Below are positions 27,788 through 36,881 of a stretch of 64,000 nucleotides of DNA, one piece after another (the first letter of the stretch is position 1; the number at the start of each line of letters is the position of its first letter). The notes under the pieces are model-generated. The model saw nothing but the letters and a program-made list of their open reading frames with translations. It was not told where the DNA came from and ran no database searches. A program made the translations under genes and the position numbers. Source of the DNA: Deltaproteobacteria bacterium. GTDB taxonomy: Bacteria; Desulfobacterota_B; Binatia; UBA9968. The stretch spans positions 1 through 64,000 of the forward strand of contig VBKY01000183.1 of assembly GCA_005879255.1 (NCBI GenBank), written 5' to 3'.

Positions 27788-29682
27788 CCCTCCCTGCTTT
27801 TTTTCTTCGCACGACGGACCATCTGGAGCGCTGCTTGTGCGATTGCGTCTTTGTCGAAGCCGCAGATTTTTCTAAGCTCGTCTTGCGTACCATGTGGAAT
27901 AAATCGGTCCGGCACGCCGAGCCGCTTAACCGAAACACCGCTGATTCCTTCATCAGCTAAGAATTCCACCAGCGCGCTGCCGAAGCCGCCGTCAATCACG
28001 TGATCCTCGACGGTAATCACTCTGGGAACGCGGCTCAATAAGTCACGAAACAGGTCTTTATCGAGCGGCTTGACGAAGCGGGCATTGACTACCGCAGCAT
28101 TGATTCCGAGCGGTACCAAATCCTGAGCCGCCCTAAGCGCTGGGATAGCCGGCTGACCGATGGCGGCAATCACCACGTCAGTACCGTCGCGCAACAACTC
28201 ACCCTTGCCAATCTCCAGGTTTTTCGCTTCGGCGTCCAATTTCACACCCCAACCCTCGCCGCGTGGATAGCGCAACGAAATAGGACCAGAATGGGCAACA
28301 GCGGTATTAAGCATGTGCTGGAGCTCGTTTTCATCCTTGGGCGCCATGATGACGATATTGGGAATCGAACGCATATAAGCGAAGTCAAACACGCCGTGAT
28401 GCGTTGGCCCGTCCGCGCCAACGAGCCCTCCCCGATCTAAGGCGAAGACAACGTGCAGGTTTTGCAGACACACGTCGTGTAGGATTTCGTCGTAACCTCT
28501 CTGCAAAAACGTCGAATAGATCGCCACGACCGGAATATAGCCTTCTGTTGCCATGCCCGCAGCGAACGTCACCGCGTGTTGCTCGGCGATGCCGACGTCG
28601 TAAGTCCGTTCGGGAATTTCGCGGGCGAGCTTGTCGATACCGGTGCCGCTGCCCATGGCAGCGGTTATTCCGACGATTTTCGGGTTCTGTTTGGCCAAGC
28701 GCAACAGGGATTGGCCAAACACTTCGGTGTAGGTCGGAATCGGCCCTTTTTCTTTCTTAGCTTTACCGGTCAAGACGTGAAACGGTGTCACGGCGTGAAA
28801 TTTAATCGGATCCTTCTCCGCCGGAGGATAACCTTTGCCCTTGGTCGTCATTACGTGCACGAGCGTGGGGCCTTCGATCTTTCTGACGTTTTCGAGAGTG
28901 GTGATCATCTCGCCGATGTTGTGACCGTCAATGGGGCCGACGTACTGAAACCCCAAGCTCTCGAACAGAAATCCTGGCGTCACCAATCCCAAGAAGCAAT
29001 CGCGAATCTTCCGCGCCACGTGCTTGAGATTCTCGCCGCTCGGCAGGCTGCGCAGCAAGTTCGATAAGTTTCTCTGCAGCCGCACGCCCAGATCCGTGGT
29101 GAATTGCTTGCTGAGAAAGGACGACACGGCACCGACTCTGGGATCGATAAAATGCTCGTTGTCATTTAGCACGACGATCAGATCGCGATCGAGGTGGCCG
29201 GCCGAGTTGAGTCCCTCGTAGATCAAACCCGCGCTTAAGCCGCCGTCGCTCATCACCGCGACGACTTTGCGTTTGGATCCTTCGAGATATTTCGCTTCCA
29301 CCATACCAAGCGCCGCAGATATCGACGTGCCGGCATGACCCGCACCAAAGACGTCGTATTCACTTTCGTCGCGGCTCAGGAACCCGCTCACGCCACCCAA
29401 TTGGCGGATCGTCCCCAGCCGATCGCGCCGTCCACTGATCAACTTGTGCGCATAAGCTTGGTGGCCGGTGTCCCAGACGATCCTGTCTTCCGGGGTATTG
29501 AAGACGTAATGAAGCGCCAATGTGAGCTCCACCGCTCCCAGTGTCGAAGCGAAATGACCACCCACCTCGGATACCACCGAGATTACTTCTTCGCGCATTT
29601 CGACGGCGAGCTGATTCAACTCGTCAATCGTGAAACCGCGAAGGTCTTTTGGAAACTGAATTCCGTCGAGTAATCGCGCCAT
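27766..29682 (-). CDS. dxs: 1-deoxy-D-xylulose-5-phosphate synthase
   Basis: A 638-residue ThDP enzyme that condenses pyruvate and glyceraldehyde 3-phosphate, the first step of the MEP isoprenoid pathway. Seen: DTGHQAYAHKLISGR, the ThDP motif ending in LNDNE, the catalytic glutamate in GIAEQHAVTFAAGMA, and the pyrimidine/C-terminal domains. Two departures from consensus: the ThDP motif begins SDGGL instead of GDGA, and the usual NEMSI after NDN is NEHFI. The metal ligands Asp and Asn are kept, so activity is likely. The ispA stop and the dxs ATG are separated by one base, so coupling is expected. Confidence 0.96.
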   Translation of the reverse strand: MARLLDGIQFPKDLRGFTIDELNQLAVEMREEVISVVSEVGGHFASTLGAVELTLALHYVFNTPEDRIVWDTGHQAYAHKLISGRRDRLGTIRQLGGVSGFLSRDESEYDVFGAGHAGTSISAALGMVEAKYLEGSKRKVVAVMSDGGLSAGLIYEGLNSAGHLDRDLIVVLNDNEHFIDPRVGAVSSFLSKQFTTDLGVRLQRNLSNLLRSLPSGENLKHVARKIRDCFLGLVTPGFLFESLGFQYVGPIDGHNIGEMITTLENVRKIEGPTLVHVMTTKGKGYPPAEKDPIKFHAVTPFHVLTGKAKKEKGPIPTYTEVFGQSLLRLAKQNPKIVGITAAMGSGTGIDKLAREIPERTYDVGIAEQHAVTFAAGMATEGYIPVVAIYSTFLQRGYDEILHDVCLQNLHVVFALDRGGLVGADGPTHHGVFDFAYMRSIPNIVIMAPKDENELQHMLNTAVAHSGPISLRYPRGEGWGVKLDAEAKNLEIGKGELLRDGTDVVIAAIGQPAIPALRAAQDLVPLGINAAVVNARFVKPLDKDLFRDLLSRVPRVITVEDHVIDGGFGSALVEFLADEGISGVSVKRLGVPDRFIPHGTQDELRKICGFDKDAIAQAALQMVRRAKKKSREGWERGSA

Positions 29683-29683
29683 C

Positions 29684-30640
29684 TCAGCCGTTGATCTCCT
29701 CGCCTAGTGTTTTCCCATCGCCGTGAATCGCTCGCGCGACGATATGCCGGGCAATCGCTTTGACAGCAATTGCTTGAGCACCGTAAGTCGCCAGCTCATC
29801 GAGACAGAGTTGAAGTAACTCCTTTAGGGTTTCTTTGGCCTGCGGTATGCCAACGATCGACGGATAGGTCGCCTTTTTACGCTCATTGCGAGCGGACTCC
29901 GCTCCCTCGCCGCCCGCCGTTTGGCCCAACGCGTCCAAAATATCGTCTGCGATCTGGAAAGCCAAGCCCAAACGTTCACCGTAACGGGTGATCCGGCCAA
30001 GGTCGGCGGGCTCCACCCCCGCTACCTGCGCGCCGGCTCGAATCGATGCGAGAATCAATGCGCCAGTCTTGCGAACGTGAATCCACTCAACCGTGGCGAG
30101 ATCGACGTCTGGATCATTTTCCGCTTCGAGATCCAACGCCTGCCCACCGACCAAACCGACGACGCCCACGGCATGAGACAATTCGTGAATGAGGCGCAAG
30201 ACTAATTCCGGCGGCACCCTCCGCGTGACATCGGGGCCCGAGATCAAATGAAACGCTTCGGTCAATAAGCCATCCCCGGCCAGCAAGGCCACGCCTTCGC
30301 CAAATACCTTGTGTGCGGTAGGCTTGCCCCGACGTAGATCGTCGTCATCCAATGCTGGAAGATCGTCATGAATCAGTGAATAGGCGTGAATCAACTCCAC
30401 AGCACAAGCAAACGGCAGCAAAGAACTTTGTGTCGCGCCAAATAGTTCTCCTGTGGCAAGCACGAGAATAGGCCGAATGCGCTTACCGCCGGGAAAGACC
30501 GCATAACGCATTGCCCGAAAAATCGTCTGCGATTCTCCGGAGTACTGTTGTAGATACTGCTCCAAAGCGCTATCGATGGCGGCCGATTGCCTCTGCAGAT
30601 ACGCGTTTAAATCGAACTTATTTAGCCGGTCTGAATTCAT
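29684..30640 (-). CDS. ispA: Polyprenyl (farnesyl/geranylgeranyl) diphosphate synthase
   Basis: A 318-residue all-helical prenyltransferase. The first aspartate-rich motif is HDDLPALDDDDLRRG (type II FARM with the two-residue insertion of bacterial short-chain enzymes) and the second is FQIADDILD. It elongates DMAPP with IPP to C15 or C20 diphosphate for quinones and lipid carriers. Product length cannot be fixed by eye. It lies directly before dxs in one operon; a 215-bp gap separates it from xseB, with no clear terminator or promoter there. Confidence 0.94.
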   Translation of the reverse strand: MNSDRLNKFDLNAYLQRQSAAIDSALEQYLQQYSGESQTIFRAMRYAVFPGGKRIRPILVLATGELFGATQSSLLPFACAVELIHAYSLIHDDLPALDDDDLRRGKPTAHKVFGEGVALLAGDGLLTEAFHLISGPDVTRRVPPELVLRLIHELSHAVGVVGLVGGQALDLEAENDPDVDLATVEWIHVRKTGALILASIRAGAQVAGVEPADLGRITRYGERLGLAFQIADDILDALGQTAGGEGAESARNERKKATYPSIVGIPQAKETLKELLQLCLDELATYGAQAIAVKAIARHIVARAIHGDGKTLGEEING

Positions 30641-30855
30641 CGAATTCGAAAAATGGCCAACGGAAAGTGAAACGGATCGCTCAATTTACCATTGAGGTGG
30701 CGGGCTCTTCAAATTGAATTTGCGAAACGCTTAATCTGGCGATCTGGACAATTTCTCCCAGCCATTTTTACGCGACGAAGGTTCGCTGCTCTGTTCGCAG
30801 AACCGGCGGTTGCTGGATTTCCTCAGGATGTTGCCTCTGGTTGAGTTAGCGAGCG

Positions 30856-31119
30856 TCAATCATCGTCGTTGTCTTCCGCGGGAAGATTTTCCAACACTTT
30901 CAATTGCAATTTGCCTTCTTTGTCTTTGACCAGGAATTCGATTCTTTTCTCGACTTCATTGAGTTTCTGGTAACAGAATTTGACCAACCCCACGCCTTTT
31001 TCGTACGCCGCCAGCGATTCCTCAAGCGAAAGCTCGCCAGATTCGATTTGCTCGACGACTTGTTCGATTTCTTCCATCGCCGATTCGAAGTTTTTGTTTG
31101 AAACGTCCTTACGGGCCAT
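30856..31119 (-). CDS. xseB: Exodeoxyribonuclease VII small subunit
   Basis: An 87-residue helical subunit: NFESAMEEIEQVVEQIESG, then SLEESLAAYEKGVGLVKFC, then the C-terminal acidic tail. Several copies bind one XseA to form the nuclease that degrades single-stranded DNA. The ATG at 31119 has GGAGAAGG a few bases upstream and matches the family start; the longer frame does not. Its first 11 nt overlap the end of the LytM peptidase gene, so translation is probably coupled to it. Confidence 0.95.
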   Translation of the reverse strand: MARKDVSNKNFESAMEEIEQVVEQIESGELSLEESLAAYEKGVGLVKFCYQKLNEVEKRIEFLVKDKEGKLQLKVLENLPAEDNDDD

Positions 31120-32041
31120 GCACCTTCTCCATTTTTGACAGTGTGTCTGTGTACCGTGTCGGCTCCCAAACACGGGAAATCTTCTTGAGCAACTCAAGGG
31201 GATCGATCCTCGCGTTGAGGAGCCGTGCGCCCCAATGAAGGTGCGGCCCCGTGACTCGGCCGGTGGCCCCCGACAAAGCGACGACATCGTCTTTTTTCAC
31301 CATCGCGCCTTCCTCAACCTTGAACTCAGACAAATGAAAATACATCGTAAATAACCCGCCGCCGTGATCCAAAACGACGCTGCCACCGGCAAAGAAAAAA
31401 TTTCCAACCAGTACGGCGCGGCCGTGATTGCTCGCCACCACTTCCGTTCCTATCGGCGCCGAGAGGTCAGTTCCGGTATGAGGAGCGCGCCGTGTGCCGT
31501 TGACGATTCGGCGAAATCCGAAAGAAGATGCCGAAGCCTCGTGAGGCACCGGTCGAACGAACGGCCCGTCCCACATCCTATCAGAGTTAGGCGCGGCAAA
31601 AACGCGCGTAAATGCCGCCTGCTCGCGGCGAATCTCCTCGATTGTTTCCGGACTCATACGATCGAAGTTCGGCGGCACAGTGAAAGATTCTCTGCCAAAA
31701 GCTTTAGCTTTGATTTTGAAAGGTATTTCGCGGTAGTGCTCATTGCCACTGGAGTCGGTCGCCTTGAGGAAAATTTTTGACGAGCCAGGCTTTGCCTCGA
31801 CATCCGCGCCGACAATGGTAGTAAGCATCCCCGGGCCGCTGGGATAGAACCCGATCTTCTCGTTGCCGATTTGTCCTTCCACCGCGGCGAGATCGTTACC
31901 CTTTAGTTTGACCTCAACCAGTTCGCCCTGGTGAACTTCCACCGCCTTAGGCCAAACTATCCTGCCTAAGTCCGCGGCGCGCGCAACCTCGCCGCACAGA
32001 TGTAGCGCTGCGAAGATCGCCAGCGCGTGTAACCACCTCAT
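31109..32041 (-). CDS. M23 family (LytM-type) metallopeptidase, catalytically complete
   Basis: A 310-residue periplasmic protein with a signal peptide (MRWLHALAIFAALHLCGEVARA). The middle part is a beta-rich domain (KAVEVHQGELVEVKLKGND). The C-terminal LytM domain retains all zinc and catalytic residues: HTGTD, YFHLSEF and HLHWG. It should cleave peptidoglycan cross-bridges or stem peptides. The ATG at 32041 has AAGGAG just upstream and is one base after the xseA stop. It is inserted between xseA and xseB, overlapping the latter by 11 nt, so cell-wall and DNA-repair functions share one transcript. Confidence 0.93.
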   Translation of the reverse strand: MRWLHALAIFAALHLCGEVARAADLGRIVWPKAVEVHQGELVEVKLKGNDLAAVEGQIGNEKIGFYPSGPGMLTTIVGADVEAKPGSSKIFLKATDSSGNEHYREIPFKIKAKAFGRESFTVPPNFDRMSPETIEEIRREQAAFTRVFAAPNSDRMWDGPFVRPVPHEASASSFGFRRIVNGTRRAPHTGTDLSAPIGTEVVASNHGRAVLVGNFFFAGGSVVLDHGGGLFTMYFHLSEFKVEEGAMVKKDDVVALSGATGRVTGPHLHWGARLLNARIDPLELLKKISRVWEPTRYTDTLSKMEKVHGP

Positions 32042-32042
32042 C

Positions 32043-33281
32043 TCACTCCTTCTGTTCGACACGACAAACCGATTTCCCGACCGCGAAGGTAATACGCACC
32101 CGATCGCCGATTGCCAGCGCTTCGGCATCTTTCACAATGCATTCATCGGGTAGCTTGTGCGTGATGCTGTAACCCCTATCGAGTACGGCGAGTGGACTGA
32201 GAGCACCGAGCTTTTCAGCTCGTTGAGCCAACTGATCTTTGAATTGGCGCAACCTATTCTGGAACCGGCGCAGAAGATCTACGGACAAATCGTCCAAGCG
32301 CTGCTGATTGTCTCTGAGCCTTCGTCCCGGATCGGCCAGTCTTTTCGCCAAGCTACTGCAAGACTCCCGTGAAACGTCCAACTTGAGCGCCATGTTTCTC
32401 AGCAACTGATCGTCCAGCACGCGCACCTGCTCGAGCAAGTCGACTTTGCGCGGCACGACCATCTCCGCCGCCGCAGTCGGCGTCGGCGCGCGATGATCCG
32501 CGACAAAATCGGCGATCGTAAAATCGATCTCGTGCCCGACGGCGGAAATCACGGGAACATTGGAAGCGAAGATGGCTCGGGCAACCACTTCTTCATTGAA
32601 AGACCAGAGATCCTCGATTGATCCGCCGCCGCGTCCGATGATCATAACATCAACGGCACCGAAACGGTTCAAGTCTGCGATGGCGCCGGCAATTTCCCGT
32701 GCGGCGCCGTCTCCTTGGACCTTGATGGGACGAATGACGATTCTCCGGTCAGGATAACGGTCGCCAAGAATGCGCAACATATCGTGTAGGGCGGCGCCTC
32801 CGTCGGAGGTTGCTATACCGATTGCGTTTGGCAGAAGAGGTAAAGGTTTTTTTCTTTCCGGCGCGAATAGGCCTTCGGCTGCGAGCTTGGCTTTGAGCTG
32901 TTCGAAGCCGAGATAAAGCGCCCCCTTGCCTTGCGGTTCCATATCTTCGACATAAAGCTGCAAGTCTCCCCGCACCGAATACAGACTCACGCGGCCGAAG
33001 CACAAGATCGCCATGCCGTTTTCGGGCGTGAAGCGAATTCCTGCACCTTGGCGGCGAAACATCACCGCCGCGATCTGGCTCTTGTCGTCTTTGAGAGTGA
33101 AATAAAAATGACCCGATGGCGGCACGCGAAAATTAGAGATCTCGCCTTGAACCCACAAAGCACCCAGCTGGGAGTCCAACGTTCCCCTGATTTGCTCGTT
33201 GAGTTCGCTAACGGTGAGAAATTTGCGCGTCGCAGCAGTGAACAAAGGCAGATCGCACTCTTGCTTAGCGGGTCTTATCAT
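32043..33281 (-). CDS. xseA: Exodeoxyribonuclease VII large subunit
   Basis: About 412 residues from the ATG at 33281 (MIRPAKQE; TTG at 33293 also possible). The N-terminal OB-fold (VSELNEQIRGTLDSQLGALW, FTLKDDKSQIAAVMF) is followed by the catalytic domain (GIATSDGGAALHDMLRIL, IIGRGGGSIEDLWSFNEE, GHEIDFTIADFVADHRAPTP) and a coiled-coil region that binds XseB. It digests single-stranded DNA from both ends into acid-soluble oligonucleotides. One variant: the usual VTSPTGAA is here TSDGGAA. Downstream the operon continues through a LytM peptidase to xseB. Confidence 0.95.
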   Translation of the reverse strand: MIRPAKQECDLPLFTAATRKFLTVSELNEQIRGTLDSQLGALWVQGEISNFRVPPSGHFYFTLKDDKSQIAAVMFRRQGAGIRFTPENGMAILCFGRVSLYSVRGDLQLYVEDMEPQGKGALYLGFEQLKAKLAAEGLFAPERKKPLPLLPNAIGIATSDGGAALHDMLRILGDRYPDRRIVIRPIKVQGDGAAREIAGAIADLNRFGAVDVMIIGRGGGSIEDLWSFNEEVVARAIFASNVPVISAVGHEIDFTIADFVADHRAPTPTAAAEMVVPRKVDLLEQVRVLDDQLLRNMALKLDVSRESCSSLAKRLADPGRRLRDNQQRLDDLSVDLLRRFQNRLRQFKDQLAQRAEKLGALSPLAVLDRGYSITHKLPDECIVKDAEALAIGDRVRITFAVGKSVCRVEQKE

Positions 33282-33301
33282 TCCGCGGTCCAATCTAGCA
33301 C

Positions 33302-33333
33302 AAAAAAATTAGCCCTCCGAGGGGAGGGCTAAT
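33302..33333 (-). terminator. Intrinsic terminator after ctpA
   Basis: A perfect 11-bp stem (33308-33318 with 33323-33333, loop gagg) is followed on the minus strand by a run of seven T residues. It separates the ftsE-ftsX-envC-ctpA unit from xseA, so xseA must use its own promoter or read-through. Confidence 0.88.
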
Positions 33334-33375
33334 CGACCTTGAACCAGGCGCACTTGGAATCTGGTCAGTAAAACG

Positions 33376-34746
33376 TTATGCCGCCTTCTTCTGCACGATC
33401 TGTTTGAAGACATCCCAGCTCTTGAGCAGATCAAGCGCCCGCTTGAGTTGTACGTCATTATCGATGGTCTCATCACCTGTCGGTGCAGACGGTGGGATAA
33501 TCTCCTTTTCTTTATCCTTATCTTTATCCCCGGACTCCGACTGAGGATTGGGGGTTTTCTGTGGATTGACCAAATGACCCGGCAGATTTTCCTCGCGCAG
33601 CCCCGGCCGTCGACGCTCCTCGACCTTGCCGTCCTGCGCCGGGGCGATTTCAACGAGGATATCCGGAACAATGCCGGTCGCCTGAATCGAGCGTCCCTTC
33701 GGCGTGAAATAACGCGCCGTGGTCAAGCGCAAAGCCGAGTTATCGTCCAGCGGCAAAATGGTTTGCACTGAGCCTTTACCGAAAGTTTTTGTGCCCAACA
33801 CCACTGCTCGCTTATGGTCCTGCAAGGCACCGGCGACGATCTCCGAGGCGCTCGCACTTCCGCCGTTTACTAAAACGACCATTGGAAAATCGGTCCAGGT
33901 ACCGTCTTTCTGCGCGAAGTATCTTTGTTTCTGCGACTCGATCCGTCCTTCGGTGTAAACGATCAGTCCCGAGTCTAAAAACATATCCGAGATGCGCACC
34001 GCTTGGGTTAACAGTCCACCCGGGTTGTTGCGTAGGTCGAGTACGAGGCCTTTGATGCCGCCTTTTTCCGCTGCCATTTTTTCCAGCATTTTTTGCAGGT
34101 CACGATCGCTACGCTCCTGAAACTGCGCCAGACGGACGTAGCCATAACCCGGCTCCAGGCTGCGGCTGCGCACGCTTTGTACGCGTATAACGTCTCGCAC
34201 CAACGTGAATTCCAAAAGGTCGGCGACAGCTTCGCGTTTGATGGTGAGATTGATCTTAGTCCCCTTGGCGCCGCGCATCTTCTTGACGGCGTCCACCAGT
34301 GACATATCTTTGGTGAACTCTTCTTCGATTTTGAAGATTTGATCCCCAGGCTTAATGCCGGCCTTGGCTGCGGGCGTGTCTTCGATTGGTGAGACCACTG
34401 TCAAAATTCCGCTTTTGACCGTGATTTCTATTCCCAACCCGCCGAAACGGCCCTGCGTGTCACTTTGCAATTCCTTATACAGCTCGGGCGTCAGATAGGC
34501 GCTGTGCGGATCCAAGGAGTTGAGCATGCCGTTGATCGCGCCGTTGACCAGATTTTTCGTCTCGACGTCTTCGACGTAGTTCTTTCTGACTATGGAGAGG
34601 ATATTGCTGAATGCTTCCAGACTCTCGTAATCTTGCCGCCCGACGGCGGCAACATTGGGGACCCAATGGGCTGATAGAATAAATCCCAAGAACATGCCGA
34701 TGATCAAGAGCAACAAAGGTGTTCCGTGTTTATGAACGATTCGCAT
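33376..34746 (-). CDS. ctpA: S41 family carboxyl-terminal processing peptidase
   Basis: About 456 residues from the ATG at 34746, which has AGGAG eight bases upstream. It begins with a membrane anchor or signal (TPLLLLIIGMFLGFILSAHW). A PDZ domain follows (GLGIEITVKSGILTVVSPIE, AGIKPGDQIF), then the peptidase core with the catalytic serine in GSASASEIVAGAL and the lysine in GTKTFGKGSVQT. The C-terminus has a low-complexity Pro/Lys/Asp linker. Ctp enzymes trim periplasmic proteins, including cell-wall hydrolases. Its place after ftsEX-envC suggests it tunes septal peptidoglycan hydrolysis; that link is inferred. Confidence 0.95.
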   Translation of the reverse strand: MRIVHKHGTPLLLLIIGMFLGFILSAHWVPNVAAVGRQDYESLEAFSNILSIVRKNYVEDVETKNLVNGAINGMLNSLDPHSAYLTPELYKELQSDTQGRFGGLGIEITVKSGILTVVSPIEDTPAAKAGIKPGDQIFKIEEEFTKDMSLVDAVKKMRGAKGTKINLTIKREAVADLLEFTLVRDVIRVQSVRSRSLEPGYGYVRLAQFQERSDRDLQKMLEKMAAEKGGIKGLVLDLRNNPGGLLTQAVRISDMFLDSGLIVYTEGRIESQKQRYFAQKDGTWTDFPMVVLVNGGSASASEIVAGALQDHKRAVVLGTKTFGKGSVQTILPLDDNSALRLTTARYFTPKGRSIQATGIVPDILVEIAPAQDGKVEERRRPGLREENLPGHLVNPQKTPNPQSESGDKDKDKEKEIIPPSAPTGDETIDNDVQLKRALDLLKSWDVFKQIVQKKAA

Positions 34747-34815
34747 CGCGTGTCTCCTAAAAAAATTTCTTAACAACCAGGCGGTAATTTTATCCCAACA
34801 TAATTAAAATAGCTA

Positions 34816-35985
34816 TCACTTCCTAAACCAGGGAACCGGGTCCAATGAACGACCATCTTTGCGCAGTTCAAAATATAGCTTTGACCCTGCCAAGGTAACA
34901 CCGTCACCCACCCTGCCAAGGACTTCTCCACGCCTTATTTCCTCGCCATTTTTCTTAAATATTTCAGAAAGATACCCGTAGATTGTAAAGTATCGCTCGC
35001 CGTGATCGATAATCACCATGCGGCCGTAGCCGGAAAATCGATCCGCGTAAACGATTCGGCCGTTTCCGACCGCCTTAATTTCTTCACCCATCGGCGCGTC
35101 AATGTCAATGCCATTGCGAATAATTTCGGCGGCAAATTCCGGATGCTTGAACTTGCCAAACGGGGCGATCACTGCTCCTTTTACCGGCCACTCCAATCGG
35201 CCACGCATCGTCTCGAGTCCAAATCCGCTCAAAGGAGCCGCAGGTGTTTCTCTCGGCTTGACCACGGCACGCCGCGAAATCTCCTCGAGCATTTTTTCCA
35301 GCCGTTGCGCCGCCGCCTCCATCTCCTTTAGGGCACGCAACCGAGTTTCTTTATCGCGGCGCAAGCTCACCAAGAGAAGCCGCTTTTTTTCTGCTTCGCG
35401 GCGGATCGCTTCCTTGACGACGCCGAGGGCCTGTTTTTGGTCATCCAATTCTGCCTTTTTATGACGCAACTCCTGGCGCAAAACTTCTTGGCGGCGCCTT
35501 TCCTCATCGAGCTTCGTCAGCAGCTCTCGATCAAATGCCATCGCAGCTTCAAGGTAACGGCGGCGTTGCAAAAAACTCCCCAAGGAAACATCGCCATTAA
35601 GAATCACTAGCGGGCTGCCGCCCTTTTGCCAGCGATAAAGCGCCCCCGCGCGCATTTGAAAAATTTCCAGCCGGGACGCGATGGAGGTATTGAGCCGCTC
35701 CGCTTCGTCTCGTTTTAATGCCAATTCGCTCGGAATGGATGACAACTTGACGTTGGCAAGTTTCAGTTCCTTGGTTCTTTTGTCGAGCTCGCTCTCGATT
35801 TGGCCCAAAGACTGCCGCACCGAACCTTCTTTTGTTTGAAGCTGCGACAGGCCTTTTTTCTCGTCGGCAATCTTCTTTTTGATTCCCTCGAGATCGCGGT
35901 CCACCGCCGCCGCGCCCATAAGCGAGAGCGCCGCCAAAAAAATTGTCCAGGGCAAAGCTAACGCTCGCCGCGCGAAGAATTCCAC
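34816..35985 (-). CDS. envC: EnvC-like murein hydrolase activator (coiled coil plus degenerate LytM domain)
   Basis: A 389-residue periplasmic protein starting at GTG 35985, with a signal peptide (LPWTIFLAALSLMGAAA). A long coiled coil (about 30-245) is followed by a LytM fold (about 275-389). Its zinc site is broken: HxGxD is RNGID (H to R290), the middle HLS histidine is Tyr (YGYLSE), and HLH is KLY (369-371). Known EnvC proteins are likewise catalytically dead and activate amidases on command of FtsEX. Here the gene overlaps ftsX by 28 nt, so an FtsEX-EnvC module is well supported. The partner amidase is not in the window. Confidence 0.92.
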   Translation of the reverse strand: MEFFARRALALPWTIFLAALSLMGAAAVDRDLEGIKKKIADEKKGLSQLQTKEGSVRQSLGQIESELDKRTKELKLANVKLSSIPSELALKRDEAERLNTSIASRLEIFQMRAGALYRWQKGGSPLVILNGDVSLGSFLQRRRYLEAAMAFDRELLTKLDEERRRQEVLRQELRHKKAELDDQKQALGVVKEAIRREAEKKRLLLVSLRRDKETRLRALKEMEAAAQRLEKMLEEISRRAVVKPRETPAAPLSGFGLETMRGRLEWPVKGAVIAPFGKFKHPEFAAEIIRNGIDIDAPMGEEIKAVGNGRIVYADRFSGYGRMVIIDHGERYFTIYGYLSEIFKKNGEEIRRGEVLGRVGDGVTLAGSKLYFELRKDGRSLDPVPWFRK

Positions 35986-36881
35986 GTCTTCAGAAACCTC
36001 CGGAGCGAAACCACACTGGCCATCGCGCCCAACAGCCAGCCAATGACGAGCAGCAGCACGATATTTTGCAAATCCAAAAACTGGATTTGGCCGAGCGGCG
36101 CCAAGAAACCAGCCAATGACATCGTCTCATTTTTCAACGACAGATAGCCTACCCAAAGCAAGGTTAAGGCAATCGTTCCGCCCACCACGCCCTGAATCAT
36201 TCCTTCGAGCACAAAGGGCGCTTGGATCAATTCCTCCGAGGCACCCACGAGCTGCATGATCTCGACTTCGGCCTGTCGCGCAAGCATCGCGAGTTTGACC
36301 GTGCTGCCGACGATGAAGAAAGTTGCCAGAAACAGTACGCCTCCAAAAATCCACTTGGCCCATTCAACAGCCAGCACGATTAGCTCCAAGCGTTCAACCC
36401 ATTCTTGCGGGTAGTCGACGATGGTAATCGCCTTTTCCTGTTTTAACCGTTGGGCAAGTTGCTCTACGACGGTGCCATCGGAGCGGGCCGGTTTGAGGGA
36501 AATTTCGAGCGATGCCGGCAATACGTCGCGCGGCAATCCTTCCAGCAAGCCGGACTGCGCGCCCAACGCGCTCTGAAAATCACGCCACGCCTGCTCTTGG
36601 CTAATATGCCGAACGTGCTCGACCTCGGGCAGGGTTTGGACGCGCTTGAGGAGAGCCTGTAGAGCAGCCGGTTCGAGATTCTTAGCCAAATAAGCTGTGA
36701 GCTGAATTTGTTGGCCCCAGTCCCTGAGCAGATGTGTCAAATTGATTTCGACAAGCATAAAAGCGCCAAATACGAAAAGCGTCATGGCGACGGTACCGCA
36801 AGTGAGCACGTGCGTCCAAAATTGTTGCCACAGATTGTGACGCACCCGGCGGAGCACAAAACCGGCCAGCGCTATCCTCAC
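35958..36881 (-). CDS. ftsX: Cell division protein FtsX
   Basis: About 307 residues. The GTG at 36881 forms a GTGA overlap with the ftsE stop and has GGAG seven bases upstream, so it is preferred to the TTG at 36899. Topology: one N-terminal membrane segment (VAMTLFVFGAFMLVEIN), a periplasmic domain of about 110 residues (QIQLTAYLAKNLEPAAL onward) that would contact EnvC, then three C-terminal membrane segments. It forms the FtsEX complex, which couples cytosolic ATP hydrolysis to septal wall cleavage. Confidence 0.95.
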   Translation of the reverse strand: MRIALAGFVLRRVRHNLWQQFWTHVLTCGTVAMTLFVFGAFMLVEINLTHLLRDWGQQIQLTAYLAKNLEPAALQALLKRVQTLPEVEHVRHISQEQAWRDFQSALGAQSGLLEGLPRDVLPASLEISLKPARSDGTVVEQLAQRLKQEKAITIVDYPQEWVERLELIVLAVEWAKWIFGGVLFLATFFIVGSTVKLAMLARQAEVEIMQLVGASEELIQAPFVLEGMIQGVVGGTIALTLLWVGYLSLKNETMSLAGFLAPLGQIQFLDLQNIVLLLVIGWLLGAMASVVSLRRFLKTWNSSRGER

